Source of the DNA: Planctomycetota bacterium
GTDB lineage: Bacteria > Planctomycetota > Phycisphaerae > Phycisphaerales > UBA1924
Assembly (NCBI GenBank): GCA_018968885.1
Contig: JAGWZK010000005.1
Span: 62,001 to 126,000, forward strand
DNA: 64,000 nucleotides
Direction of reading: 5' to 3'
The notes beneath the pieces were generated by a model. It was not told where the DNA came from and did no database searches. It worked only from the letters and a program-made list of their open reading frames with translations. Each line of letters begins with the position of its first letter. The first letter of the stretch is position 1. The position numbers and the translations under genes were made by a program. Shown in pieces: positions 7,328 to 15,773 of the stretch.

Positions 7328-10213
7328 TCACGAACCAAGGAACGCCAGGGAGCGGAACTGGGCCAGCACCTCTGCATCGGTGAGGGCGCGATTCTCCGTG
7401 CGCACGCCCACCCACTGCGCGGCGTTGACGCGTTCATCGGCAAAGGGCCAATCTGCAGGCCCTCCGAAGTGCAGTGTCTGCACCTGTGTGGGTGGGATCA
7501 GTGGACCGGAGATGGCGGTGGTCGAGCCCATGAGTCCGGATACTGCCGCGTGCACGCGGATCCAATTTGCCTGTTTTACGATGGCAAAGAGCATGGGGCG
7601 GCCACGCAGAAAGGGAATCCGCCCGACGGTGGCCAGGGGCTTGGCAGAAAGGGTGCGTCCGCCGGCGACGACGCGCACACCGCTGCTGAGGTTGTTGCCA
7701 AACGTGGTGCTGGCGGTGATCACAACACGTCGGTTGGTCGCCGGATCCATCAGCGTCAAGAGTGGATACCCGGGCGTGTTGGGATTCTGAGAGCAGAATT
7801 GATCCCACGAGTCGATGTTGCAGAGGCCGGCGGCTAGCACAGTCCATGAGCCCGTGAGATTGAGGTTGCGAATCTCTGCGAGTTCGTCAGGGAATCTGGT
7901 GGCTTCAACCGGCGTGACGGAAAAGACATCCGGTCCACCGGGGCAACAGTCGGGGATATCCGGTGGCAGAGGATAGCCGGAAGAAGAGTTGGTGTCGGTG
8001 GCGAATTCGCTGAAGGCGATGAAGTAGTCGGTGTCGATGCTGCGGAGGTTGGAACGCGAGTAGATGAGGAGGGACTCTTTATCGCCAACTCCGATAGTCC
8101 ACTGACGATGGGCCCATTGCCAATCTTGATCTGAGAAGGTCCACAAGCCGCCGACACTGGCGACGGCGTTGGGACCACCGTCGTAGAACATGTCGAGATA
8201 TCCACCAGCAGGACTGCGACCGGCGGCAACAGCAGGGGAATCCAGCGTGGGCGTGCGAGCCATGGTGAGGAATCGCAGTCGCATGCGCCTGGGCGCAAGG
8301 GCATCAGGGGGAGTCCATGGCGTGGGGTAGATCTCGCTCTGGGCGCGAAGGGCTGAAGCGACGGACGGATGAGTCTGGGTAGGGATGATCGACATCACCC
8401 GGCCGCCGTTGCCATCGTTGAAGAGTTTGCAGACTCGATAGACCGCGTTGACCTTCACCGGCGGTTGAGGGGTGATGGGTCCAAGCGTTGTGGTTCCATC
8501 GGATGAAGGAACGAGGAATTGGCCGGACGCATCGCGAGGGCAGCGGAGCACCTGAAGACCGGTGATGGCCAGTCGGGTGGGATCATCGCGGAGCCACTGC
8601 GAGCCACCGGGGCCGATCTGCAGCGGGTCGACAGCGCGTGTCACGGGAAGGGGCTTACGCACCAAGAGCGTGCCGGAACCACGGAGGAGGTAAACGTGGT
8701 CATCTGCCAGAGAATGGCGATGATCGCAGAAGTCCAGATTGATGAAGCCCCATGTGCCCGGACGGCCATTGTCGCGGGAGAACCAGATGCCATCGATTGG
8801 GGCATCGGTGATGCGTCCCGACATGACCGCAGAGAGGACCATCGATGCGGTGACGGTGCGTTGGGATCGTTCGGGGCGATCGGTGCGGATGTAAAAGCAA
8901 TTCGCTCGCGCCAGCACGCCACCATCGACAACCGTGGACTTCATGCGCGGACGTGAATCCTCGCTGTGACCGGGTTCACAGATGTGCACGCCCTCGCCCA
9001 TGGCATCGACACCCAGCAGGACTGTGCCAGGATCTGGGCCCGGAGCCGCGCCGACGAACTGGTTTCCGGTGGTGCTGTCGTTGGCGTGAGTGGAGCCGTT
9101 GCCGGGTCCACCCCAGCCGTTGTTCTGTGTGGTGTCGTAGACCGCCGAATCTATGCGGCCGTGCCAGTTGGGTTGCACAACCCAGTTGGCTCCGCCACCA
9201 ATGTGTTGGGGCTCCCAGTATCGCGTGGGGTCTTTGACGATGATGCGGAGGATCGAACTGGCGACATTGTCACCGATGCCCAGAAGCAATTGCCAGCCGG
9301 GAACTTTGCCCCCCAGATATTCTGTGATCGTGACTGCGTGAACGTGCGTGTATTGAGGGCCGATGGGGGCGGTATCGAGGGTGAACATCCCCATGCGCGG
9401 CACAGTTTGGCCGCCGGGGCCAGTGCCTGTGAGGGGAAGCAGGGGTTGACTGGCGTTGCTTCGGCTCATCACGAACCAGAAGGCGCGACCACCGGCGGCA
9501 ACGGGCAGGCCGGCATATCGATAGTCAGAAAATGGAATCACCACCTGCAGCGGTGGTTCGCCATCGGTGGAACCGGGGCAGTAGAAATTGGTGAGTTCCC
9601 AGCCCGAAAGGCGGCCGCGACCGATATCGCGTGGATCAGCGGTGTCAGAGAAATAGCGTGTCCAAGTGGCGCCAAGATCAGTGCTGTAAACGATGCCACT
9701 GCCACTGATGACCCACTCACCCGATGCCTGCTTGACATACACGCGGCAGAGCAGCACCAGCGTGCCGTGCACGACCAGCCCATTGGAGACGTCAAAAGCT
9801 TCGGCACCAATAGCAGAAGATGGTGATGCCGCGCCGAGTACGTCGCCGGTCGGCAGGCCAGGGAAGCTTGTTATTGTGATCGAGCGGTGCAGGTTGAACG
9901 ATCCGCTGGAGATTGCTGTTTCGCGATAGATGCGCAGATTCCGCCGCGGCGCGTCGTAGACCATGATGACGTGGCGTTGACCATCGAGGTCAAAGCCGAC
10001 GTGCAGGAGTTGCGAGCCGATGGAGAGCCCGCTATCGATCAGTTGCTCAGGTTCTGGAAGGGCGGAGAGCGTCTGGGGTGGGCCAAAGCGCGTCTGGTGC
10101 GGTGCGACGGGTGCACCACCGGGCTCGACGGTTTCCACGCCACGCGAAAATGCCCAGCGGGAACCATCAGCAAAGAGCGGGGAACCGCGTTGAAGCCCGA
10201 AAAACTGCGACAT
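7328..10213 (-). CDS. large Asp-box / LamG-like protein, unknown function
   Basis: The 961-residue product has no recognisable signal peptide or transmembrane segment. Two sialidase-type Asp boxes are seen: STDLGATW (about residue 187) and SRDNGRPGTW in the middle. They suggest a beta-propeller-like region over about 30-550. The C-terminus, with RALTDAEVLAQFRSL, looks like the end of a LamG/concanavalin-A-like lectin domain. A cysteine cluster DCCPGG lies before it. The sialidase RIP motif and catalytic arrangement were not recognised, so carbohydrate binding is only inferred. The start is set by TACTCT, 6 nt before ATG 10213, with no Shine-Dalgarno. It is a single gene converging with the M42 peptidase. 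Confidence 0.7.
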   Translation of the reverse strand: MSQFFGLQRGSPLFADGSRWAFSRGVETVEPGGAPVAPHQTRFGPPQTLSALPEPEQLIDSGLSIGSQLLHVGFDLDGQRHVIMVYDAPRRNLRIYRETAISSGSFNLHRSITITSFPGLPTGDVLGAASPSSAIGAEAFDVSNGLVVHGTLVLLCRVYVKQASGEWVISGSGIVYSTDLGATWTRYFSDTADPRDIGRGRLSGWELTNFYCPGSTDGEPPLQVVIPFSDYRYAGLPVAAGGRAFWFVMSRSNASQPLLPLTGTGPGGQTVPRMGMFTLDTAPIGPQYTHVHAVTITEYLGGKVPGWQLLLGIGDNVASSILRIIVKDPTRYWEPQHIGGGANWVVQPNWHGRIDSAVYDTTQNNGWGGPGNGSTHANDSTTGNQFVGAAPGPDPGTVLLGVDAMGEGVHICEPGHSEDSRPRMKSTVVDGGVLARANCFYIRTDRPERSQRTVTASMVLSAVMSGRITDAPIDGIWFSRDNGRPGTWGFINLDFCDHRHSLADDHVYLLRGSGTLLVRKPLPVTRAVDPLQIGPGGSQWLRDDPTRLAITGLQVLRCPRDASGQFLVPSSDGTTTLGPITPQPPVKVNAVYRVCKLFNDGNGGRVMSIIPTQTHPSVASALRAQSEIYPTPWTPPDALAPRRMRLRFLTMARTPTLDSPAVAAGRSPAGGYLDMFYDGGPNAVASVGGLWTFSDQDWQWAHRQWTIGVGDKESLLIYSRSNLRSIDTDYFIAFSEFATDTNSSSGYPLPPDIPDCCPGGPDVFSVTPVEATRFPDELAEIRNLNLTGSWTVLAAGLCNIDSWDQFCSQNPNTPGYPLLTLMDPATNRRVVITASTTFGNNLSSGVRVVAGGRTLSAKPLATVGRIPFLRGRPMLFAIVKQANWIRVHAAVSGLMGSTTAISGPLIPPTQVQTLHFGGPADWPFADERVNAAQWVGVRTENRALTDAEVLAQFRSLAFLGS

Positions 10214-10219
10214 GCAGAG

Positions 10220-10225
10220 AGAGTA
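10220..10225 (-). promoter_or_regulatory. -10-like hexamer for the Asp-box protein gene
   Basis: TACTCT on the minus strand, with a 6-nt gap to ATG 10213. Confidence 0.45.
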
Positions 10226-10267
10226 TCGACCGTTGCAAGAGGGGAGGCGAGCGGCGATTCAGACCTC

Positions 10268-10302
10268 AAAAACACGACGCCCGCGGCACGAGACCACGGG
10301 CG
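10268..10302 (-). terminator. terminator of the HTH-receiver gene
   Basis: Read on the minus strand, CGCCCGTGG (10302-10294), a 7-nt loop and CCGCGGGCG (10286-10278) form a nine-pair stem with one G-U pair. It is followed by TCGTG and a run of five T. It lies 32 nt past the stop at 10334. Confidence 0.8.
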
Positions 10303-10333
10303 GCGGACGGTGTGGCAATGTGTCGGATGAGTA

Positions 10334-10945
10334 TCAGGCAGCCATCGAGAGGACGCCTTCGATCGCTTCGACGACCTGGCGAACCTGGAAGGGCTTCTTG
10401 AGGAAGCCGTCAAAGCCGCCGTTGGCCTGCGAACGCAGAGCGGTCGCCTGACCATCGGTGAGCTTGCTGCTCATGGCGATGATGCGGGTGTATTGAAGAT
10501 TGTCATTGCGACGGACCATGTCGGCGACGGCCTTGGCGTCGGCATTGATGCCGCCGGAGCCAGTCTCGCCGAGGTGGATATCCATGAGGATGACGCCGGG
10601 CTTGAAACGCTCGCACTCCATGCCCGCTGCGAAAGCGGTGGGGGCGGTGCGAATGTCGTAGTTGGTCTGCTCGGTGAGGACGCGAGCGAGAGTGTCGAGG
10701 ACTTCCTTCTCATCATCAACGATGAGGAGGCGAGTGCGGCCGTTGGCGGCGCCTTCAAGCGGAATGTTGTGGGCCTTCATGAACTTCACGAGTTCAGAGG
10801 CAGGGATGCGCCGGTCGCGTGAACCGGGAATCCGGTATCCCTTGAGGGAGCCCGAATCGAACCACTTAGACACCGTGCGCGGCGCGACATTACAGATCTT
10901 CGCGACTTCGCCCGTGGTCAGAACTTCCTTGTCAAGCAGGGCCAT
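10334..10945 (-). CDS. excisionase/MerR-type HTH plus response-regulator receiver
   Basis: The 203-residue product has an N-terminal helix-turn-helix of the excisionase/BldC type (about 8-58: LTTGEVAKICNVAPRTVSKW, then GYRIPGSRDRRIPASELVKF). It is followed by a CheY-like receiver (about 70-200). The receiver has the acidic pair Asp77-Asp78, phosphoacceptor Asp122 (LMDIHLG), Ser159/160 and Lys184 (KKPF), so phosphorylation should be possible. The DNA-binding domain precedes the receiver, the reverse of most response regulators. No histidine kinase gene is next to it. The start is supported by AGAGGTGAG just upstream. The target genes are unknown. Confidence 0.9.
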   Translation of the reverse strand: MALLDKEVLTTGEVAKICNVAPRTVSKWFDSGSLKGYRIPGSRDRRIPASELVKFMKAHNIPLEGAANGRTRLLIVDDEKEVLDTLARVLTEQTNYDIRTAPTAFAAGMECERFKPGVILMDIHLGETGSGGINADAKAVADMVRRNDNLQYTRIIAMSSKLTDGQATALRSQANGGFDGFLKKPFQVRQVVEAIEGVLSMAA

Positions 10946-11423
10946 TCACTCACCTCTTCCGACGTGTCGTGAAACGGACATGGGGTGGAATACGCACACA
11001 CCCATCGCGGCGGGTGACTCCCACCCGGCCGACTGACCGTTCCACTCCGTGTGCATCGGCAACTCCGGAAGGCCGGTTCATCCGTTGCGGTCGTCAATTC
11101 CCACTTTCCGGTTACTGGACGTGCATTCTGCGGGTCAAGGGTCGATTCACATGAAACCAAGACTCTCGGAGTACGCCGCCTGTGCCGTTCGGCTGATTTG
11201 ACGCGGGGACCACCCGGCGTTACATTGGTTCTTGTCGCGTCGGATTTTGTTAGGGTCTTCTTTCCCTCTCTGGTGGGCGAACCTGGAAAAGAAGAACGCT
11301 GCCGCCGCGCTTATCGTCCTCCCCCCTGCAACGGAAATCCGTGAAGGGGGTAGTTTGGTATGGAATCAGCAGGATGCACCTGCTGATTTGCTCGATCGGG
11401 TTCTTTGCGTCAGGAGCGTGTTC
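10946..11423 (+). promoter_or_regulatory. 478-nt divergent intergenic region with structured leader
   Basis: No convincing gene lies here. It must hold promoters for the HTH-receiver gene (leftward) and the HEAT-repeat gene (rightward). TAGGGT at 11251-11256 is a possible -10 for the latter but lacks a clear -35. Two hairpins lie close to the HEAT gene start. The first is CCCCCT/AGGGGG with an inner ACGG/CCGT (11322-11350). The second is a perfect ten-pair stem, AATCAGCAGG/CCTGCTGATT with loop ATGCA (11364-11388). A nine-codon ORF including its stop (11360-11386, eight residues, MESAGCTC) overlaps the second hairpin almost exactly and has GAAGGGGG upstream. Confidence 0.5.
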
Positions 11424-13628
11424 GTGAATCGATTTGCCGCTAACGCCTGGTTTGCATTTTCCGCCCGCACCATCACGGTGTGTGCTCTCACGATGGCCGC
11501 GGGTCACGCCGTGGCGCAGTCCACACCTGCCGCGGCCCCGGCTGCCGCGCCTGTGGCCAACAAAGTGAGCGATGCGGAACTGCTCCGCGATTTCATCCAC
11601 TATGTGAAGGTGGCGCGTTACGACGTGGCTGGCGCGATGGGTGATGAGATTCTCCGCCGCAAGATTTCGCCGGCTGACTTTGTCGCCTTGGTTGAGGGTG
11701 GCGAAGAGTTGGGCCGGTTTGAAGATGCTGTCGGTCGCGCTATGAAGGTGGGCGAGCTTGAAGCCACCGCCGGTGGCCTTTCCAAGCTCTATCAGACCGG
11801 CAAGGTTGCCAAGGCACGCAACCCCGATGAGATCGCCAAGAACATCGCCATGCTGGTGGGTCCGGTGCGTGGCAAGATTCTTGCTCGCGAGCGACTGATC
11901 CCCGCTGGCGAATACGCCATGCCCCAGTTGCTTGAGGCCATGCTCGATCGCGGCAATCTCGCGCTGCAGGCCGAAGCAACCACCGTGGTTCGCGACATGG
12001 GCCGCCACGCCGTGATGCCCCTCACGACGGCGTTGCCGAATCTGGAGCCTGGTCAGCAGGAGATGGTGGTGGATGTGCTGGGTGCGGTTGGTCGCCGCGC
12101 TGCGATCCCCGCGATTGCTGAGTTGCGTTCGCAGTCTTCGGTCGCTGGTGTGAAGGCCGCGTGCGATCGCGCAATCGATCGTCTGGGTGGTGCGGGTGCG
12201 GATACCTCCACGCTTTATAACCAGTTGGCTGAGGCGTACTACGCCGAGAATACTGATCTGACATGTTTTCCAGGCGAGGATCACCAGTTGATCTGGACCT
12301 TTGTCAAGGGTGGTGGCCTTTCGATGCAGGCGATTCGCACGCCCGTGTTTAACGAGGCGATGGCGATGCGCTGCGCTGAGAAGGCGTTGAATCTGAATCC
12401 TGCCAACGGGAACGCTGTTACCACGTGGGTCGCGAGCAACTTCAGCCGAGAAATCGACACTCCTGAGAATTATCAGAATCCCGAGTACGGTGCCAATCGT
12501 CGCGAGGCGATGTATTACGCCGTTGCCGCTGGCCCCAATGTCTCGCAGCAGGTGCTGGCCCGGGCTCTGACCGGTCGCGATACCCCCTTGGCTCGCAAGG
12601 CCCTCGCTGCGGTCGAGAAGACAGCGGGCAATTCGGTGCTGGTGCCGACCTCCGGTGGTTCATCGGCTCTCGTCGATGCACTCTCGTACCCCAACCGTCG
12701 CGTGCAGTATGACGCGGCACTGGCGATCTCGGCTGCTGCTCCGGCCCAGCCCTTCCCCGGTTCCGAGCGCGTGGTGCCCACGCTGGCCTCCGCGATTCGC
12801 GATGCCGGCACGCAGTACGCCGTGGTGATCGCCAGCGATAACGAGAGCTATCAGTCGGTTCGAAAGATTCTGGAGAAGTCCAAGTATCAGGTTCTGCCTT
12901 TCGGCAAGACCCTCGCCGATATCGCGGCTCCTGTTTCCGAAGCCCCTGGTGTTGATCTGGTCGTGATTGCCAATCTCTCCGCGGCAAAGTCTGGCGAAGT
13001 GGTGGGCGAGATCCGCTCCAATTCGCGTACGTCCGCGGCTCCGGCTCTGATCTTGGCTCCAGCCGATTCCATCGGTGATCTGCGTAACGCATATAGCCGC
13101 GATCGCCTGGTTGCGGTTCGCTCGGTGGCGATGGGTGAGGAGACCATTTCCAAGGCCGCCGAATCGCTGGTGCAGACCGGCGCTGGCGGTGGCATCACTG
13201 GCGACGAGGCCAAGGCCTTCGCCGGTCGCGCTCTGGCTGCTCTGCGTGATTTGGCTGTCAGTGGCAATCAGGCCCTGAAGGTCGAGGATGCTTCGGCTGC
13301 TCTGGTGGGCGCGCTGGCCAATTCCAAGATCGCCAATCGCGCGGATGTGGCCGATGTGCTTGCTCGCGTCGGCCAGCCCCGTGCGCAGATCGCCCTGGCC
13401 GATGCGGCTCTGGATGCCTCTGGCTCTGAACAGGCCCAGATGCTTGATAAGGTCACGCAGTCGGCTCGTCGCTTTGGCAACATGCTTGAGTCACGACACA
13501 TTCCCCGCCTGATGGAAGTCGCTTCCAAGGGCAATGGCCCCGAAGCCACCGCCGCCGCGGCAGCCATTGGTGCGCTGGGCGTGTCGAACACAGACCTGGT
13601 CCCGCTGATCACCGGCAAGGCCAAGTAA
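11424..13628 (+). CDS. exported HEAT-repeat-like protein
   Basis: The 734-residue product starts with a signal peptide (about residues 1-32, ending in AGHAVAQ). A low-complexity Ala/Pro stretch and an alpha-helical body follow. Helical HEAT-type repeats are visible around LLEAMLDRGNLALQAEATTV and LVDALSYPNRRVQYDAALAI, and again near the C-terminus. A Rossmann-like receiver-shaped stretch lies in the middle (VVIASDNESYQSVRKILEKS, then VDLVVIANLSA), without the receiver phosphorylation residues clearly kept. GTG 11424 was chosen because CAGGAG at 11411-11416 gives good spacing and the signal peptide then starts the protein; the frame is open up to 11232. Its role is probably periplasmic scaffolding, but this is inferred. 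Confidence 0.75.
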   Translation: MNRFAANAWFAFSARTITVCALTMAAGHAVAQSTPAAAPAAAPVANKVSDAELLRDFIHYVKVARYDVAGAMGDEILRRKISPADFVALVEGGEELGRFEDAVGRAMKVGELEATAGGLSKLYQTGKVAKARNPDEIAKNIAMLVGPVRGKILARERLIPAGEYAMPQLLEAMLDRGNLALQAEATTVVRDMGRHAVMPLTTALPNLEPGQQEMVVDVLGAVGRRAAIPAIAELRSQSSVAGVKAACDRAIDRLGGAGADTSTLYNQLAEAYYAENTDLTCFPGEDHQLIWTFVKGGGLSMQAIRTPVFNEAMAMRCAEKALNLNPANGNAVTTWVASNFSREIDTPENYQNPEYGANRREAMYYAVAAGPNVSQQVLARALTGRDTPLARKALAAVEKTAGNSVLVPTSGGSSALVDALSYPNRRVQYDAALAISAAAPAQPFPGSERVVPTLASAIRDAGTQYAVVIASDNESYQSVRKILEKSKYQVLPFGKTLADIAAPVSEAPGVDLVVIANLSAAKSGEVVGEIRSNSRTSAAPALILAPADSIGDLRNAYSRDRLVAVRSVAMGEETISKAAESLVQTGAGGGITGDEAKAFAGRALAALRDLAVSGNQALKVEDASAALVGALANSKIANRADVADVLARVGQPRAQIALADAALDASGSEQAQMLDKVTQSARRFGNMLESRHIPRLMEVASKGNGPEATAAAAAIGALGVSNTDLVPLITGKAK

Positions 13629-13629
13629 G

Positions 13630-13656
13630 AATCACACAAATCTCACAACATCGCAA
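13630..13656 (+). repeat. degenerate 9-mer tandem repeat at HEAT gene 3' end
   Basis: Three consecutive nonamers read AATCACACA, AATCTCACA and ACATCGCAA, directly after the stop codon and running into the terminator stem. Short and imperfect; it could be chance. Confidence 0.35.
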
Positions 13657-13688
13657 GGCGTGGATTTCGGTCCACGCCTTGTTGTTTT
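13655..13688 (+). terminator. terminator of the HEAT-repeat gene
   Basis: AAGGCGTGGA (13655-13664), loop TTTCGG and TCCACGCCTT (13671-13680) form a perfect ten-pair stem followed by GTTGTTTTT. The convergent scpA gene ends 36 nt further on, so it may act on both strands. Confidence 0.9.
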
Positions 13689-13723
13689 TGCTGGGTTATC
13701 TGAGTGCTGACGCATGCAGCGAA

Positions 13724-14701
13724 TCACGCGGACTGCGATGTCGAATCGCTAGCCGCGTTCACATCCTGGCTGGCCTCAATCGGCACACCCCCAGTTGGGT
13801 CTTTCAACTCCTCCACCACAATCTCACCCAGAATCGCTTCCTGCCTCACCGCCACAGCGCGGCGGCGTACGAGCTCGAGCAGGGCGAGGAACAATCCGAT
13901 CATCTCTGAGCGTCGCCGGCCCGTGAAAATCTGCCGCATGGTTATGGGCTGGCCGGTGCTGCTTGCAAGCGCGTTGGTGTGCTCGCGGATGCGATCGAGG
14001 ATGTCTTCCGCGTGAATCTCGATGGGAGTATCGTCGTATTTGACGGCGTGCTCGCCCACGCGCTCAAAGTTCACGGTTTCGACGATGGACCTAAACGCTT
14101 CGATCAGATCCTGAATCGTCAATTCATCCATCGAGACATCGGCAGGCGCATCAGGGTCGAGTTCTGCCTCACTCTGTGCCGAATGGTGCGCTGCTGCCGG
14201 GAAGCGCCGTTGCCATTGCTCGGACCGGGATTCCAGAATGTGCGCCGCATCGCGATACTGCTTGAAGGCAAGCAACTGGCGCACCAGATCGGCACGAGGA
14301 TCTTCACCAGCTTCGTCATCACTGCTCGTCTGCGTTTCCGCCGGTTGGTTGGGATCCCACGCGATCATCCGGGACTTGATCTCCATCAGCGTCGCTGCCA
14401 TCACCAGAAAGTCGCCAGCCGATTCCAGATCGACTTTGCTCGTGTCGGTCTGATTCACAAACCCGGTGACGTAAGACAGATACTGATCCGCGATCAGGGA
14501 AATCGGAATGTCATGCACATCGATCTCGGCGCGGCGGATCAGGAACAACAGCAGGTCGAGGGGGCCTTCAAAGGCGGATAAGCGCACCTTGTAATCGGTG
14601 ACAAACGTGTTCCCCGACACCGCGACAGGTCGCGAGGGCGATTCTGCCGCAGCGCTCGCGGCATCGTGATTCGGGCTCACTTGTCGTGTGTCACTGTCCA
14701 T
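13724..14701 (-). CDS. scpA: segregation and condensation protein A
   Basis: ScpA is the kleisin that closes the Smc ring with ScpB in chromosome condensation and segregation. The hallmark N-terminal motif KVRLSAFEGPLDLLLFLIRR (about 40-59) and the following DIPISLIADQYLSYV are clear. The C-terminal winged-helix part with EMIGLFLALLELVRRRAV is present (about 275-292). The product is 325 residues with a disordered first 35 residues and a Glu/Gln-rich middle. The start ATG 14701 has TACCCT 7 nt upstream and no Shine-Dalgarno. It is divergent from kdsD. scpB and smc are not in the window. Confidence 0.93.
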   Translation of the reverse strand: MDSDTRQVSPNHDAASAAAESPSRPVAVSGNTFVTDYKVRLSAFEGPLDLLLFLIRRAEIDVHDIPISLIADQYLSYVTGFVNQTDTSKVDLESAGDFLVMAATLMEIKSRMIAWDPNQPAETQTSSDDEAGEDPRADLVRQLLAFKQYRDAAHILESRSEQWQRRFPAAAHHSAQSEAELDPDAPADVSMDELTIQDLIEAFRSIVETVNFERVGEHAVKYDDTPIEIHAEDILDRIREHTNALASSTGQPITMRQIFTGRRRSEMIGLFLALLELVRRRAVAVRQEAILGEIVVEELKDPTGGVPIEASQDVNAASDSTSQSA

Positions 14702-14708
14702 AATCTAC

Positions 14709-14714
14709 AGGGTA
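14709..14714 (-). promoter_or_regulatory. -10-like hexamer for scpA
   Basis: TACCCT on the minus strand, 7 nt before ATG 14701. It lies 36 nt from the oppositely oriented kdsD hexamer. Confidence 0.5.
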
Positions 14715-14750
14715 ACAGACGACAAAGCCGTGGCTTACGCATTCCGGGCA

Positions 14751-14756
14751 TATTCT
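14751..14756 (+). promoter_or_regulatory. -10 hexamer for kdsD
   Basis: TATTCT followed by TGCCCC and ATG 14763. It is the closest to TATAAT of the start-proximal hexamers in this window. Confidence 0.55.
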
Positions 14757-14762
14757 TGCCCC

Positions 14763-15770
14763 ATGTCGGTTCCTGCCGGTGAAATTGACTTTCTCAAACG
14801 AGTCCTCCGCGACGAAGCCGCGGCTGTGGCCGGGGTGGCCGAGCGCGTCTCCCCTGATTTTTGCCGCGCGGTCGAATTGGTGGTCCGCTGTGCTGAGCAA
14901 GGGGGCACGGTTCTGGTGACGGGAATGGGCAAAAGCGGGCACGTCGGGGCCAAGATCAGTGCCTCGCTGGCGTCGCTTGGCATCCCCTCTCACAGCGTCC
15001 ATCCCACTGAGGCCGCGCACGGCGATTTGGGTAAGTTCCGTCATCAGGATGTCGTTCTTGCCATTTCCTCCAGTGGTGAAACCGAGGAAGTGGTCGATCT
15101 GGCCCTCACCCTCAAGCAAGATGGGCTGGACATCATCTCGATCACGGCGGTGCAGAGGCCGACGCCATCCAGTCTTGAACGCCTGGCCACGGTCCCTCTG
15201 GTGCTCGGTCTGACACGCGAAGCGGGCGAACCCGAGTTCCTTGCCCCCACCAGCAGTACCACGGCGACCATGGCCTTGGGCGATGCTCTTGCCCTCGCCG
15301 CGGCACGCCGACGGTCGTTTACTCACGAGGATTTCAAGCGTCGCCACCCCGGCGGTTCACTCGGCGGTTTGCTCAGGTCCGTGACAGATGTCCTGCGGTT
15401 CGTTGCCGGCAAGAACATGCCCTTGATCGCGGATTCTGTGACCATCGCGGAGGCTCTGAGACAGGCCGAAAGCATGGGGCGTCGCCCAGGAGCCCTCGTG
15501 CTCATAAACAGTCAGGGTGTGATGACCGGCGTCTTTACCGATGGTGATTTGCGCCGTCTCGTGTTGCGTGGCGGCAGTGTTGAGGTTCCCATCAGCACGG
15601 TGATGACGCGCTCGCCCCGCACACTCCAAGATGACGCGCTCGTGAAAGATGCCGTGCAGATGATCCGGGAATTCCGTCAGGATGAGATTCCTGTGGTCGA
15701 TGCCTTCGGCAAACCCGTCGGCATTCTGGATGTGCAGGACCTGATGACCATGAAACTGGTGAAGGATTGA
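14763..15770 (+). CDS. kdsD: D-arabinose 5-phosphate isomerase (KpsF/GutQ family)
   Basis: This enzyme converts D-ribulose 5-phosphate to D-arabinose 5-phosphate, the first committed step to Kdo, the inner-core sugar of LPS. The 335-residue product has an SIS domain (about 35-175) with GTVLVTGMGKSGHVG, ISSSGETEEV and the HPTEAAHGDLG active-site loop, then two CBS domains (about 205-335). The start at 14763 rather than the upstream in-frame ATG 14688 is supported by TATTCT at 14751-14756 and by the family's usual N-terminus. kdsC follows after 3 nt, so both are in one Kdo operon that continues into the LptC-like gene. Confidence 0.95.
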   Translation: MSVPAGEIDFLKRVLRDEAAAVAGVAERVSPDFCRAVELVVRCAEQGGTVLVTGMGKSGHVGAKISASLASLGIPSHSVHPTEAAHGDLGKFRHQDVVLAISSSGETEEVVDLALTLKQDGLDIISITAVQRPTPSSLERLATVPLVLGLTREAGEPEFLAPTSSTTATMALGDALALAAARRRSFTHEDFKRRHPGGSLGGLLRSVTDVLRFVAGKNMPLIADSVTIAEALRQAESMGRRPGALVLINSQGVMTGVFTDGDLRRLVLRGGSVEVPISTVMTRSPRTLQDDALVKDAVQMIREFRQDEIPVVDAFGKPVGILDVQDLMTMKLVKD

Positions 15771-15773
15771 TCG

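Noticed and set aside
7316..7349. AAGGA motifs spaced 14 nt, possible degenerate heptamer array
   Set aside because: Only two clear matches with weak intervening units; too little to call a repeat.
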